A DNA stretch of 46,867 bases from an uncultured Acidobacteriota bacterium (GCA_947259165.1 CAMYKY010000021.1:1-46867), one strand, 5' to 3'. Counted from the first letter of the stretch, positions 8,075-16,758 are shown. The notes: generated by a model from the letters alone, not told the origin. Made by a program: numbers and translations.

Positions 8075-9232
8075 CTAGCGGACGGCTAGTTTTCGGAACT
8101 CCTCGACGAAGACCTCGTTCTCGCGCGGAAGGCCGACGGAGACGCGCATATAGCCATCCATATCGAATGCCTGACGCACCGCGATGCGCTGCTCTTGCAG
8201 AAGCTCGATGAAGGTCTCGGTGTTCGGTCCTACTTCCACCGTTACGAAGATGGTTTGGGTCTGCAGGGGCTCGTAGCCCATTTCCCGAAGTTGGGAGTAG
8301 AGGTAGCGCTTTCCTTCCCGGACGAGCTCGACGGAGCGGGTGACATGCTCGGGATCTTCGAGCGCGCCGAGCGCCGCCGCGATCGACAAAGTGTTCTTGT
8401 TGAGCCGACCGAGTCCGAACCGCGCAAGTCGCTTCAGAAGCTCCGGATGGCCGATCCCGTACCCCACACGGACGCCGCCGAGTCCGTACGCCTTCGAGAA
8501 AGTGCGTGCCACGAGAACATTCTCTTTTTCCTGAGCGAGCGGGATCGTCGATTGATAGTCCGGATCGTCCACGAAATGGATGTAGGCCTCATCCATACAC
8601 ACGATCACGTCCTCGGGAACGGTATCCACGAAACGGCGAAGCTCCGCTGCATCCAGAAGCTGGCCGGTCGGGTTGTTCGGGTTACAGATGCTGACGATGC
8701 GGGTCTCCGAATCGATCGCGGCCGCCATGGCCTCGAGGTCGATCCCGAAGTCCGGCTTGAGCGGGATCTTGCGGACTTCGCGGCCGAGCTCCTCGGTCTT
8801 TCCTGGAATTGATGGATAGGAGGGAAACGCGGTGACGATGTTCCCGCCCCGGTCCCAAAACGCGGCGAGCACGAGCAAGTTCAGAATTTCCGACGAGCCG
8901 ATCCCAGTCAGGATCATCTCCATGGGTAGAGCGTGGTGCTTTGCGAGCGCCTCCTCGAGCTGATCATGGAACGGGTAGCGATTCATCCCGAACATCGCCT
9001 TGGCGACCGCTTCGATGGCGCGTCGCGAAGAGCCGAGCGGGTTCTCGTTGATCGAAAGCTGAACGAGCGCGGGATCGTCGAGGCCGACCCCCCGCACATT
9101 CCGGATGGGCGTGCCTTCAACGAGTTGGGCGGCAGCCTCCCACCAAGGCTGGGAAACGAGACCCATGGCAGCGCCACCCACGAGAGTGCGGCGAAAGAAA
9201 CTACGTCGGTCAAGGTTTGCTGGCTGCGACAT
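8075..9232 (-). CDS. Tat-exported HisC-like aminotransferase
   Basis: 385 aa starting at ATG 9232, which has GGAGG 8 nt upstream; the next in-frame start upstream (TTG) is part of that ribosome site. The N-terminus NLDRRSFFRRTLVGGAAMG is a twin-arginine signal. The body is a class I/II fold type I PLP enzyme of the HisC/Cobalamin-D type: INENPLGSS, YPFHDQLEEALA, CNPNNPTGQ, DEAYIHF, the PLP lysine in RTFSKAYGLGGVRVGY, and MRVSVGLPRENEVF. Cytosolic HisC makes histidinol phosphate. An exported copy, presumably folded with PLP before export, suggests an amino-donor reaction in the periplasm on an unknown substrate. It stands alone, with no his genes nearby. Confidence 0.85.
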   Translation of the reverse strand: MSQPANLDRRSFFRRTLVGGAAMGLVSQPWWEAAAQLVEGTPIRNVRGVGLDDPALVQLSINENPLGSSRRAIEAVAKAMFGMNRYPFHDQLEEALAKHHALPMEMILTGIGSSEILNLLVLAAFWDRGGNIVTAFPSYPSIPGKTEELGREVRKIPLKPDFGIDLEAMAAAIDSETRIVSICNPNNPTGQLLDAAELRRFVDTVPEDVIVCMDEAYIHFVDDPDYQSTIPLAQEKENVLVARTFSKAYGLGGVRVGYGIGHPELLKRLARFGLGRLNKNTLSIAAALGALEDPEHVTRSVELVREGKRYLYSQLREMGYEPLQTQTIFVTVEVGPNTETFIELLQEQRIAVRQAFDMDGYMRVSVGLPRENEVFVEEFRKLAVR

Positions 9233-9360
9233 AACGGGCTCCTCCAAGAAATAGATGCGACATCATAATCCAGTCGCGGTGAAATCGCCGGGCCTGGATT
9301 CCTACCCTGGTGGCGCCGAAGCGCGCCGATCCCTTATCCTTTCGCCGAGGAGAAACGTAC

Positions 9361-11043
9361 ATGAAGCGCCTGAAGCAACTCTCGGTTCTCGTTGTCGCCT
9401 CGCTGCTCGCAACGTCCCAGCTGTATTCGAGCTCGGAGCCCATTCGTGGTCGCAACGGCATGGTCGCGTCACAGAAAATGCTGGCGTCGGAAGCCGGGCT
9501 CAGCGTCCTGCGCGACGGCGGTAACGCCGTCGATGCCGCAGTCGCAACAGGACTCGCACTCGCGGTCACGCTACCGCGCGCCGGCAACATCGGTGGTGGG
9601 GGCTTCATGGTGTATCGAGGAGCAAACGGCGAAGCGATCACCTACGACTTCAGGGAGGCGGCACCGGCAGCCGCGTCGGCCGGAATGTTCACGAACAACG
9701 GTCAGTACGATTGGAACCTCCATCATGCGAGCGGCCGTGCCGTAGGCGTTCCGGGCACGATTGCCGGTTTCCATCTGGCGTGGCAGGAGCACGGGAAGCT
9801 ACCTTGGAGCCGCGTGGTCGCTCCAGCGATCGTTCTCGCGCGTGACGGGATTGTCGTCACCGATGACATGGAACGCTCTCTCGAGACCATGCGCCCCACC
9901 TGGAACGCGCATGCGGGCACTCTCGCCCAGTTCACGAAAGACGGAGAGCCCTACCGCGCTGGCGACATCATCAAACAGCCCGATCTCGCCGCATCCCTCG
10001 ATCGCATCGCCGAAAGCGGGCCGGCCGGATTCTACGAGGGAGAGACCGCGCGCCTCATCGTCGAAGAGATGCAACGCATCGACGGGCTCATCACGCTCGC
10101 GGATTTGAAGAACTACCGGCCGAAAAAGCGCGCACCCATCCGAGGGACCTACCGCGGTTACGAAATCATTTCAATGCCTCCACCCAGCTCCGGCGGAGTC
10201 GGGCTCGTGCAAATGCTGAACATTCTCGAAGGCTTCGACATCGACGCCATGGGGCTCCATTCGGCGCACAGCCTGCATGTGATCGTGGAATCGATGCGGC
10301 GAGGCTTCGCCGACCGCGCCCGTTTCATGGGCGATCCAGATTTCAACCCGGACATTCCCGTTGAGCGACTCACGTCAAAGGACTACGCGAATCGCCTCCG
10401 CCGTTCGATCGACTTCGACCACGCGTCGACCTCGTCCACGAACGGGTTCGAGTGGACCGCGGAGAGCCCGGAAACAACGCACTTCTCTGTTGTTGACGGC
10501 GAGCGCAACGCCGTGTCGATCACTTACACGATTGAACGTCCCCTCACCATCGTCACCGATGGTGGTTTTCTGCTCAACACCGAGCTCGGCGATTTCAACG
10601 GCGCCCCGGGGTTGACCAACACTGAGGGACTCATTGGCACCGAGCCCAACCTCGCCGCTCCGGGGAAGAGACCGCTATCGAGCATGAGCCCGACCATCGT
10701 CGCCAAAGACGGGGAGCTGTTCATGGTGACCGGAAGTCCAGGCGGGCGGACCATTATCAATACAGTTCTCCAAACGATCCTGCATACCGTCGACTTTGGT
10801 TTGAATGCGCAGCAAGCCATCGATGCCGGCCGCATCCATCATCAGTGGCTCCCGGACAAGGTCCGTCTCGAACAAAGGTCGTTCTCACCCGACACGCTAG
10901 CGCTGTTACGCTCGAAGGGTCATGTATTCGATTTCGTCGCTGCCATCGGCTGCGCGCAGGTCATCGTCTTCAACCGCGACGAAGCGGTCCTCGAAGGCGG
11001 ATCCGACCTCCGGCGCCGCGACGGCGGCGTGGCCGCGTACTAG
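9361..11043 (+). CDS. ggt: Gamma-glutamyltransferase (periplasmic, Ntn hydrolase)
   Basis: 560 aa starting at ATG 9361 with GAGGAG just upstream and a signal peptide (LKQLSVLVVASLLATSQ). GGT releases gamma-glutamyl groups from glutathione and similar peptides and self-cleaves before a Thr. Visible family features: DGGNAVDAAVATGLALAV, IGGGGFMVYRG, the substrate Arg98 in DFREAAP, PSSGGVGLVQMLNILEG, the nucleophile Thr372 in SPETTHFSVVDGERNAVS, and KRPLSSMSPTIV. The segment between TYTIE and GGFLLN is shorter than usual and lacks the FGSG stretch, so the oxyanion side may differ. The end ...AVLEGGSDLRRRDGGVAAY reappears 302 bp downstream as a remnant. Confidence 0.92.
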   Translation: MKRLKQLSVLVVASLLATSQLYSSSEPIRGRNGMVASQKMLASEAGLSVLRDGGNAVDAAVATGLALAVTLPRAGNIGGGGFMVYRGANGEAITYDFREAAPAAASAGMFTNNGQYDWNLHHASGRAVGVPGTIAGFHLAWQEHGKLPWSRVVAPAIVLARDGIVVTDDMERSLETMRPTWNAHAGTLAQFTKDGEPYRAGDIIKQPDLAASLDRIAESGPAGFYEGETARLIVEEMQRIDGLITLADLKNYRPKKRAPIRGTYRGYEIISMPPPSSGGVGLVQMLNILEGFDIDAMGLHSAHSLHVIVESMRRGFADRARFMGDPDFNPDIPVERLTSKDYANRLRRSIDFDHASTSSTNGFEWTAESPETTHFSVVDGERNAVSITYTIERPLTIVTDGGFLLNTELGDFNGAPGLTNTEGLIGTEPNLAAPGKRPLSSMSPTIVAKDGELFMVTGSPGGRTIINTVLQTILHTVDFGLNAQQAIDAGRIHHQWLPDKVRLEQRSFSPDTLALLRSKGHVFDFVAAIGCAQVIVFNRDEAVLEGGSDLRRRDGGVAAY

Positions 11044-11069
11044 TGCTTGGACCCGCTGATCCTGTCGGT

Positions 11070-11130
11070 AAATTGCGAGGTCATTTTTGGCGCTGCCAAG
11101 GCGCCCGACGAGATCATATCCAGATATTCC
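11070..11130. repeat. Dispersed modular repeat, copy C (middle module only)
   Basis: The stretch AATTGCGAGGTCATTTTTGG and what follows aligns with 4474-4538 of copy A, about 30 of the first 34 positions, and ends in the same short palindrome region (ATATCCAGATAT here, ATATCTGGATAT in copy A). The outer modules are missing or too diverged to recognise. It abuts the end of ggt. Confidence 0.55.
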
Positions 11131-11136
11131 GAGGAG

Positions 11137-11435
11137 TATGCGGTCGCAGCCTGCGCGAGCGGAGCGTCCGACTTCGCCACGGCTTCGTCGGGACCTCGCC
11201 GAAGCCCGAAGGGCAGAGGCGGGAGCCCGGCCCGAATGGGCCGATGACGGGAAACCGAGCGAAGAGCGAGCGTGCACTGAGCAGTGCGGTCCTCGAAGGC
11301 GGCTCGGACCTGAGGCGTCGCGACAGCGGCGTGGCAGCGTGCTAGCAGGCTGGCCTAATATGCGGTCGCAGCCTGCGCGAGCGGAGCGAGCCCGGCCCGA
11401 GTGGGCCGATGACGGGAAGCCGAGCGAAGAGCGAG
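11137..11435. repeat. Imperfect tandem duplication of two GC-rich units
   Basis: Unit 1 (28 bp, starting TATGCGGTCGCAGCC) occurs at 11137-11164 and 11359-11386. Unit 2 (48 bp, starting GAGCCCGGCCCGA) occurs at 11223-11270 and 11388-11435. The order is the same but the spacing differs (offsets of 222 and 165 bp), so the second block has lost about 57 bp between the units. The ggt remnant lies between the two blocks. This suggests a segmental duplication followed by deletion. Confidence 0.65.
11286..11345 (+). pseudogene. Remnant: last 19 codons and stop of a second ggt
   Basis: The 60 bp reading AVLEGGSDLRRRDSGVAAC-stop match the 60 bp at the end of the intact ggt (10984-11043, AVLEGGSDLRRRDGGVAAY-stop). 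They have the same length and the same stop codon with 8 base differences, while only 2 of 19 amino acids differ. Mostly silent change means the copy diverged while still selected as protein. It is therefore best explained as the last trace of a once functional neighbouring ggt paralogue that has been deleted. No other GGT-like coding survives around it. Confidence 0.65.
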
Positions 11436-11478
11436 GCGGCAAGCGCGCGAGCGAAGAGCGAGCGCGCACTGATCAATA

Positions 11479-12375
11479 ATGTTCCGGGGAACCTTCACCG
11501 CGCTCGTGACCCCGTTTCGGGGCGACGGAAGTCTCGACGAGGACGCGCTCGTCCGGCTGGTTGAATTGCAGCTCGAATCCGGAATCGACGGTCTCGTTTT
11601 CTTCGGTACCACCGGCGAGGAAGCGAGTCTGACCATGAACGAGAGGCGCCGCATCATCGAGCTCGTCCAAAAACGCGCCGAAGGCCATCTCTACGTCGTC
11701 GCCGGCGCGTTCCACAACGTGACCGAGCACGCCGTCTCGCTGGCGCGAGAGATGGACTGGCTCGGCGTCGACGCTATCTTGTCCGTCGTTCCCTACTACA
11801 CACGGCCCAACCAGGCGGGCATCATCGAACATTTTCGCCGCGTCGCAGACGCCGTTGACTGCCCCGTGATCCTGTCGAACGCGCCCGGACGGGTCGCCAC
11901 CGCGCTCGAGGCCGACAGCGTCGCGATTCTCGCGGAGCACCCCAACATCCGTGGCCTCGACGAATCTTCCGGGGATCTCGATTTTGTCTCCAGCGTCATC
12001 GCCGTCACCGACGAAGACTTCGGTGTCTTCTCCGGCGAAGACACGCTCACACTCCCAATGATCGCGCTTGGCGCCGATGGAGCGTTCTCTCTGGTGTCGA
12101 ACGAAGCGCCAGAAAAAACGGGGAAGCTGGTCGAGGCCTCGTTGGAAGGAAACCTCACCGAGGCGCGTGAGCTTCACTACGAGCTGTTCGAGCTCATGAG
12201 GGTCAACTACATCGACACGAACCCGATACCTGTTAAAGCGGCTCTGACGATGATGGGGCTCATCGAGGACAACTACCGGTTGCCGTTACTCCCACTCGCG
12301 AGCGACCAGCGCGAGGTCATGAGAGGGATGTTGGCCGAGCTCGATCTGTTGCCGCCGGGCTCCGGCGAGGAGTAA
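11479..12375 (+). CDS. DapA-family protein lacking the Schiff-base lysine
   Basis: 298 aa, collinear with E. coli dihydrodipicolinate synthase (DapA), a TIM-barrel class I aldolase that condenses pyruvate through a lysine imine. Retained: GTTGE at residues 43-47, the VPYYTRP loop with Tyr107, Arg138, and NPIPVKAAL near the C-terminus. Lost: Tyr133 is Ser in ILSNAPGR (family YNVPGR), and Lys161 is Asp in GLDESSGDL (family GIKEATGDL). Without the lysine, normal pyruvate-imine chemistry should be impossible. A lyase with another mechanism, a binding protein or a regulatory paralogue remain possible. It follows the repeat region with no clear ribosome site. The stop lies 28 bp from the convergent TPR pseudogene. 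Confidence 0.85.
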   Translation: MFRGTFTALVTPFRGDGSLDEDALVRLVELQLESGIDGLVFFGTTGEEASLTMNERRRIIELVQKRAEGHLYVVAGAFHNVTEHAVSLAREMDWLGVDAILSVVPYYTRPNQAGIIEHFRRVADAVDCPVILSNAPGRVATALEADSVAILAEHPNIRGLDESSGDLDFVSSVIAVTDEDFGVFSGEDTLTLPMIALGADGAFSLVSNEAPEKTGKLVEASLEGNLTEARELHYELFELMRVNYIDTNPIPVKAALTMMGLIEDNYRLPLLPLASDQREVMRGMLAELDLLPPGSGEE

Positions 12376-12403
12376 CTCGCCGGAGCGCTCACACCGGATG
12401 AAG

Positions 12404-13455
12404 CTAGAAGCGTGAAGCGTTCAGCGCGACGTCGGAGCGCACCCACGCTTTGAGAAAGCGACTTTCGACGAGGTCGGCCTCGCGCGATTTTCCTTGCTCG
12501 CGCAAGCTGGTCATGAGTCCGTAGAGAGACCATCCGTTCTCGGTCCAATCCTTCAAATCAGCCCGGTACACGGCCTCAGCCTCTTCAGCCTTGCCGGCGT
12601 CGAGCAGCACGGCACCGAGTGACTGACGCGTGGGGTAGTGCCACGGCGGAGGCTCGATGTACGCGAGCCCGTCTTGAATGCTCACGGCCACTTCGAGGAG
12701 CGTAATAGCGTTGTCGTAGTCGCCACGACTCGCAGCGATCTCTCCTTGCAACGTCTTCGTCGCCAATTGGAGCATTTCGTCGACGGAGAGCCGGCCGCCG
12801 CCTTGGACCTCGCCACTATCGGCGATGGCTATGACCGCCGCCTGCTCATCCATGGCGCCGGCGACGTCCTTCTTTCCGAGAAAGGCGATACCGCGAGCGT
12901 AGTGCCACATGGCCGTCTCGAACAGGATCCCCTCCTCCGGTGCCGGGGTCCCGAGCATGTCGTCCCACTTTCCGAATCGCACCATCGCGAAGTACGGAAG
13001 CGAGGCATATTGCTGAGTGAAACAGCTCTTCGCGATCGCGTCACGCGTGCGCTGCATATAGATCTTCTCGCGCAGTTTGCGGGCGTACTGAAGCGAGACG
13101 GCGCTTCGTCCCTCGAACGTCGCGGCCGACCAAGCAAAGTGTACGTTGTGGTGATAGGAGCCGAGCTGGTAGCGGCCTTCCTGGTCCGGCTGGCTGATGT
13201 AGAACTCGTCTACGACTGCCGCATCGATGTTGGTGTCGGCCGCCTGATCGTAATCCCCCGTCTGGATCAGGATGTGCGAGCCCATGTGGACGAGGTGCGC
13301 AATACCCGGTGCGGTCGACGCGAGAATACGCGCGTACGGACGGGCGCGGTATGGATTGTCCGACGCCTCGACCGAGTGGATGTAGTAGTGGATGGATCCG
13401 GCGTGCTCGCCGTCGAGCTCGAGAGCACGCTCGAGTGTTTCGACCATCCACGGTG
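12404..13455 (-). pseudogene. 5'-truncated TPR protein gene, broken at a repeat element
   Basis: About 350 codons remain, beginning ...VETLERALELDGEHAGSIHYYIHSVEAS, then GIAHLVHMGSHILIQTGDYDQAAD, and ending VALNASRF. In the family I recognise (exported TPR proteins with HPGAxHYYIHAVEAS and GHLVHMPSHI motifs), this segment is the C-terminal two thirds of a roughly 550-residue protein. The N-terminal signal and TPR part is absent. Immediately upstream, the frame runs into repeat copy B (13456-13570) and then into DNA antisense to the amidohydrolase. The repeat supplies in-frame codons without a natural start, so the gene is judged non-functional. A short protein from an internal start cannot be ruled out. 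Confidence 0.75.
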
Positions 13456-13570
13456 TTGTCGAGCGGAGGGCAAGGCCGAAGGCCGAACTGCAACAAATGC
13501 TCGAGAACGCAGCCAGCGCGCAAAAGGGCCCGCGATTTTGGCAACGAATATCTGTTGCAGTCCACTGGTA
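13456..13570. repeat. Dispersed modular repeat, copy B
   Basis: This 115-bp piece combines the right module of copy A (TGTCGAGCGGAGGGCAAGG... through GCGCAAAAGGG) with an inverted version of copy A's left module (ending GCAACGAATATCTGTTGCAG then TCCACTGG). The right modules differ at very few positions. The order (right module, then inverted left module) differs from copy A. This fits a parent element with the same sequence inverted at both ends, of which A and B keep different parts. It lies at the exact break of the TPR gene. Confidence 0.78.
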
Positions 13571-13637
13571 ACGTTGTCCATCCCTACACACGTGTCCAAC
13601 TTGATCCATCAGCGCGGTTTCACTACCCTCAGTCGCC

Positions 13638-15344
13638 ATGAGTAGGAAAATCGTCTTGATTTGGCTCGCGGCCGGCCTTTCAGCGTGCCAGCCTCCTCCC
13701 GTTGAGCAGGCGGACCTCGTGCTGCAAAACGCGCACGTCGTCACCATGGACCGCAGCGCACCCGAAGCCGAAGCCATCGCCGTCGCCGGCGATCGCATCG
13801 TTGCCGTGGGCACCGATGACGAAATCAGTCGCTACATCGGAGACGAGACCAACGTCATCGATCTCGAGGGCCAAACCGTCATCCCCGGGTTGATCGACGC
13901 TCACGTGCACTTCCTTCGTCTCGGCAACCGTTTGCTGCAACTCGATGCCAGGAATGTCAGCGGTAAGGACGAGATCATCGAACGCGTCGCTGACCAGGCC
14001 GCCCAGGCGGAGCCGGGCGAGTGGATCCAAGGCCGAGGGTGGGACCAAAATCGCTGGACGGTCAAGGAGTTTCCGACCAAAGAGGAGCTAGACGGCGCCT
14101 CCCCGGACAATCCTGTCTATATCGTCCGCGTCGACGGACATGCGGCCTGGGTCAACAGCCGCGCGCTCGAGATTGCGGGCATCACCCAAGACACCGAGGA
14201 TCCGGCCGGTGGCCAAATCATCCGCTACGCGAGCGGTGAGCCCGCGGGAACTCTAGTGGACAACGCGTTCCGCCTCGTCTCCCGCCACATTCCTCCTACT
14301 TCCAGAGAGCAAAAGCGGCGCGCCATCGCACTCGCGATCGAAGAATGTATTTCTTCTGGACTCACCGGGGTGCATGAGGCCGGCGGGTACCGTGAAGACA
14401 TCGAGCTCTACGCGGAGATGATGGAAGCGGACGAGTTCGATCTGCGTATCAACGAGTTCCTTCGTTGGCCCACGGACGAGCAGACGCTCCCGCACACCTA
14501 CGAGGCGCTCGACTACTATCTCGAGCAGGGGCCTCAGGTCGGTCTTCACGATAACCGCCTGACGATCCGCGGCATCAAGATGAGCATCGACGGCGCCATG
14601 GGCTCTCGCGGAGCCGCACTGCTCGAGCCCTATGAAGACGACCCGGACAACCAAGGACTCTTTCGACTCAGCGAGGACGAGATCTACGAGACGATCCTTC
14701 GCGGCGTCGAAGCGGGCTTTCAAGTCACGACCCACGCGATCGGCGACGGCGCGAACCGTGTCGTGCTCGACGCGATGGAGCGAGCTCTCGCGGAAACGGG
14801 CGCCCAGGACACCAGGCTCCGCATCGAGCACGCACAGGTTCTCCACCCGGACGACGTTCCCCGCTTCGCGGAGCTCGGTGTGATCCCTTCGATGCAACCC
14901 ACGCACTGCACAACGGACATGAACTGGATTGCAAGCCGCATCGGTGAAGAGCGCACCGAATATGCCTATGCGTGGCGATCGCTTCTCGACTCCGGCATTC
15001 GCATCGCCGGGGGCTCGGACGCACCCGTCGAGCCGGTCCAACCCCTTCCGGGGATCTATGCTGCCATCACGCGACGCGACCTCGAGACGGGATGGCCAGG
15101 CCCAGACGGCTGGCACCCGGAGGAAAAAGTGACGCGGGAGGAAGCGCTGAGAATGTTCACGCTCGATGCCGCGTATGCCGCGTTCGAAGAAGACCTCAAG
15201 GGCTCGCTCGAGCCGGGAAAGCTCGCGGACATCGTCGTGCTCTCGAAAGACATCATGACGATCCCAGCTGAAGAGATTCTGACGACGGACGTGCTGATGA
15301 CGTTTCTCGGCGGCAAACTCGTCTACGAGAACACGTCCGAGTAA
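13638..15344 (+). CDS. Lipoprotein amidohydrolase (YtcJ/amidohydrolase-3 family)
   Basis: 568 aa with a lipoprotein signal (LIWLAAGLSACQ). The fold is a metal-dependent amidohydrolase with the usual ligands: IDAHVHF (HxH), later THAIGDGANR and EHAQV (His ligands), and GGSDAPVEP (Asp). The composite beta-sandwich ends are seen in ADLVLQNAHVVTMD and GKLADIVVLSKDI. YtcJ-type enzymes hydrolyse amide or formamide bonds of small molecules; the substrate is not predictable. The gene heads a tight operon: a 10-bp gap to the AGCS symporter, then two ATGA overlaps to the propeller and AhpD-like genes. That layout suggests hydrolysis outside the membrane followed by uptake of an amino-acid product. Confidence 0.88.
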   Translation: MSRKIVLIWLAAGLSACQPPPVEQADLVLQNAHVVTMDRSAPEAEAIAVAGDRIVAVGTDDEISRYIGDETNVIDLEGQTVIPGLIDAHVHFLRLGNRLLQLDARNVSGKDEIIERVADQAAQAEPGEWIQGRGWDQNRWTVKEFPTKEELDGASPDNPVYIVRVDGHAAWVNSRALEIAGITQDTEDPAGGQIIRYASGEPAGTLVDNAFRLVSRHIPPTSREQKRRAIALAIEECISSGLTGVHEAGGYREDIELYAEMMEADEFDLRINEFLRWPTDEQTLPHTYEALDYYLEQGPQVGLHDNRLTIRGIKMSIDGAMGSRGAALLEPYEDDPDNQGLFRLSEDEIYETILRGVEAGFQVTTHAIGDGANRVVLDAMERALAETGAQDTRLRIEHAQVLHPDDVPRFAELGVIPSMQPTHCTTDMNWIASRIGEERTEYAYAWRSLLDSGIRIAGGSDAPVEPVQPLPGIYAAITRRDLETGWPGPDGWHPEEKVTREEALRMFTLDAAYAAFEEDLKGSLEPGKLADIVVLSKDIMTIPAEEILTTDVLMTFLGGKLVYENTSE

Positions 15345-15354
15345 CGGACGGCTC

Positions 15355-16758
15355 ATGCTCGTCGAATCGATCCTCACGCTCGCAGAGCGCGTCGACGCGG
15401 TCCTCTGGGGACCGTGGACGATGGTTTTTATCGCCTCCGTCTCGGTCTATCTCACCGCACGCAGTGGACTGTTTCAGATCCGCAGCTTTTTCTACATCTT
15501 GAAGAATACGCTGGGCCGACTTCGTTTCGGGAAACGAAGCGACCTGAAGAAAGGGCAGATGACGCCGTTTCAAGCGACGACAACGGCGCTCGCGAGTACA
15601 GTGGGGACCGGCAACATCGCCGGCGTCGCAACCGCGCTTTCCATCGGCGGTCCCGGGGCCATCTTCTGGATGTGGCTTCTCGCCATCCTGGGAATGATGT
15701 CCAAAACCGCCGAGATCACGCTCGCGGTGCACTACCGCGACGTCGAGCCGGACGGCCGAACGCACGGCGGGCCGATGTACTACATCCAAAAAGGTCTGGG
15801 GTGGGGTGCGCTCGCTAAGGTTTTTAGTGCGGGCATCCTCGTGAACTCCATGGTCGCCGCCACGCTACAGTCGCATACCGTGGGACGGGCATTCCTGTCG
15901 ACCTACTCGATCAATCCGTACGTCGTGACCGGCCTCATGGCGTTCGTCACCGCCATCGTCGTGATCGGCGGCATTCGGCGCATCGGCCAGTTCTCGGAAG
16001 CGCTGGTGCCGTTGATGTCGGCCGTGTTCATCCTGAGCGGCCTCGCGGTGTTCTTCTTTCACTTCGAGCGAATTCCCGAAGTGTTCGCGCTCATTTTCCG
16101 CCACGCGTTCGCGCCGGCCCCGGCACTCGGCGGCTTTGCCGGTGCGGCTGTCAGCCAAGCGATTCAAGTGGGTATGTCCCGCGGGATGTTGTCGAACGAA
16201 GCCGGACTCGGCACCGCACCGATCGCACACGCGACCGCGAACACCGAACACCCGTTCCAACAAGGGATGTGGGGCGCGTTCGAAGTCGCCATCGACACGC
16301 TCGTCATCTGTACGATCTCGGCGTTCGCCGTACTGTCGACCGGCGTGTTGTCCTCTGGCGAGTCGGGCATCGATCTCGTCATCACCGCGTTCGCGACCGT
16401 GTTCCCGCCGGACATCGCCGGCGGCATTCTCTCGTTCGCGATCCTCACGTTCTGCCTGACGACTCAGATCGCTTTTTTCATCTACTTCGAGACCGCGGTC
16501 ACCAACTTGTTCGGCGCCCGCTCCGTCCGCTATTTGCGCTGGGTCTATCTCGTCCCCGGTGTGCTCTTCGCGGGAGTCGGCAACGTCGACCGATTGTGGG
16601 TCTTCGCCAACCTCGCGGTAGGCTCCTGCGCCCTACCCAACCTGATCGCCGTTCTAGCGTTGAGTGGGCCTTTTTTCATCCTGATGCGCGACTATGTCCG
16701 CGGCGAAAACCGCTACGCAACCGTGATTGTCGATACCTCCCGAGAGTATGTGAAATGA
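15355..16758 (+). CDS. Sodium:alanine/glycine-type symporter (AGCS family)
   Basis: 467 aa with about 10-11 membrane segments. AGCS signatures are present: STVGTGNIAGVATALSIGGP in the N-terminal third, GGPMYYIQKGLG, and SRGMLSNEAGLGTAPIAHA in the middle. Family members take up alanine, glycine or related amino acids with Na+ (or H+) across the inner membrane. Its stop codon overlaps the ATG of the next gene by 4 bp (ATGA). Together with the upstream amidohydrolase it implies uptake of an amino acid released outside the cytoplasm. An NhaC Na+ exchanger is encoded about 8 kb upstream. Confidence 0.92.
   Translation: MLVESILTLAERVDAVLWGPWTMVFIASVSVYLTARSGLFQIRSFFYILKNTLGRLRFGKRSDLKKGQMTPFQATTTALASTVGTGNIAGVATALSIGGPGAIFWMWLLAILGMMSKTAEITLAVHYRDVEPDGRTHGGPMYYIQKGLGWGALAKVFSAGILVNSMVAATLQSHTVGRAFLSTYSINPYVVTGLMAFVTAIVVIGGIRRIGQFSEALVPLMSAVFILSGLAVFFFHFERIPEVFALIFRHAFAPAPALGGFAGAAVSQAIQVGMSRGMLSNEAGLGTAPIAHATANTEHPFQQGMWGAFEVAIDTLVICTISAFAVLSTGVLSSGESGIDLVITAFATVFPPDIAGGILSFAILTFCLTTQIAFFIYFETAVTNLFGARSVRYLRWVYLVPGVLFAGVGNVDRLWVFANLAVGSCALPNLIAVLALSGPFFILMRDYVRGENRYATVIVDTSREYVK

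Larger units (their letters stand above)
11044..11478. other. Repeat-filled intergenic region between ggt and the DapA-like gene
   Basis: There is no intact gene in these 435 bp. From left to right it holds: a diverged middle module of the dispersed repeat (11070-11130), a 28-bp repeat unit at 11137-11164 that recurs at 11359-11386, a 48-bp unit at 11223-11270 that recurs at 11388-11435 with two mismatches, and a 60-bp copy of the end of ggt (11286-11345). Open frames across it consist of repeated Arg, Ser and Ala and look non-coding. No ribosome site is obvious before the downstream start at 11479. Confidence 0.7.

Noticed and set aside
12638..13645. Plus-strand open frame across the TPR pseudogene and repeat copy B
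   Set aside because: Antisense to recognisable TPR coding; composition is not protein-like.
14253..15377. Long open frame antisense to the amidohydrolase gene
   Set aside because: Rich in Arg, Val and Glu with no family resemblance; a by-product of high GC codon use in the sense gene.
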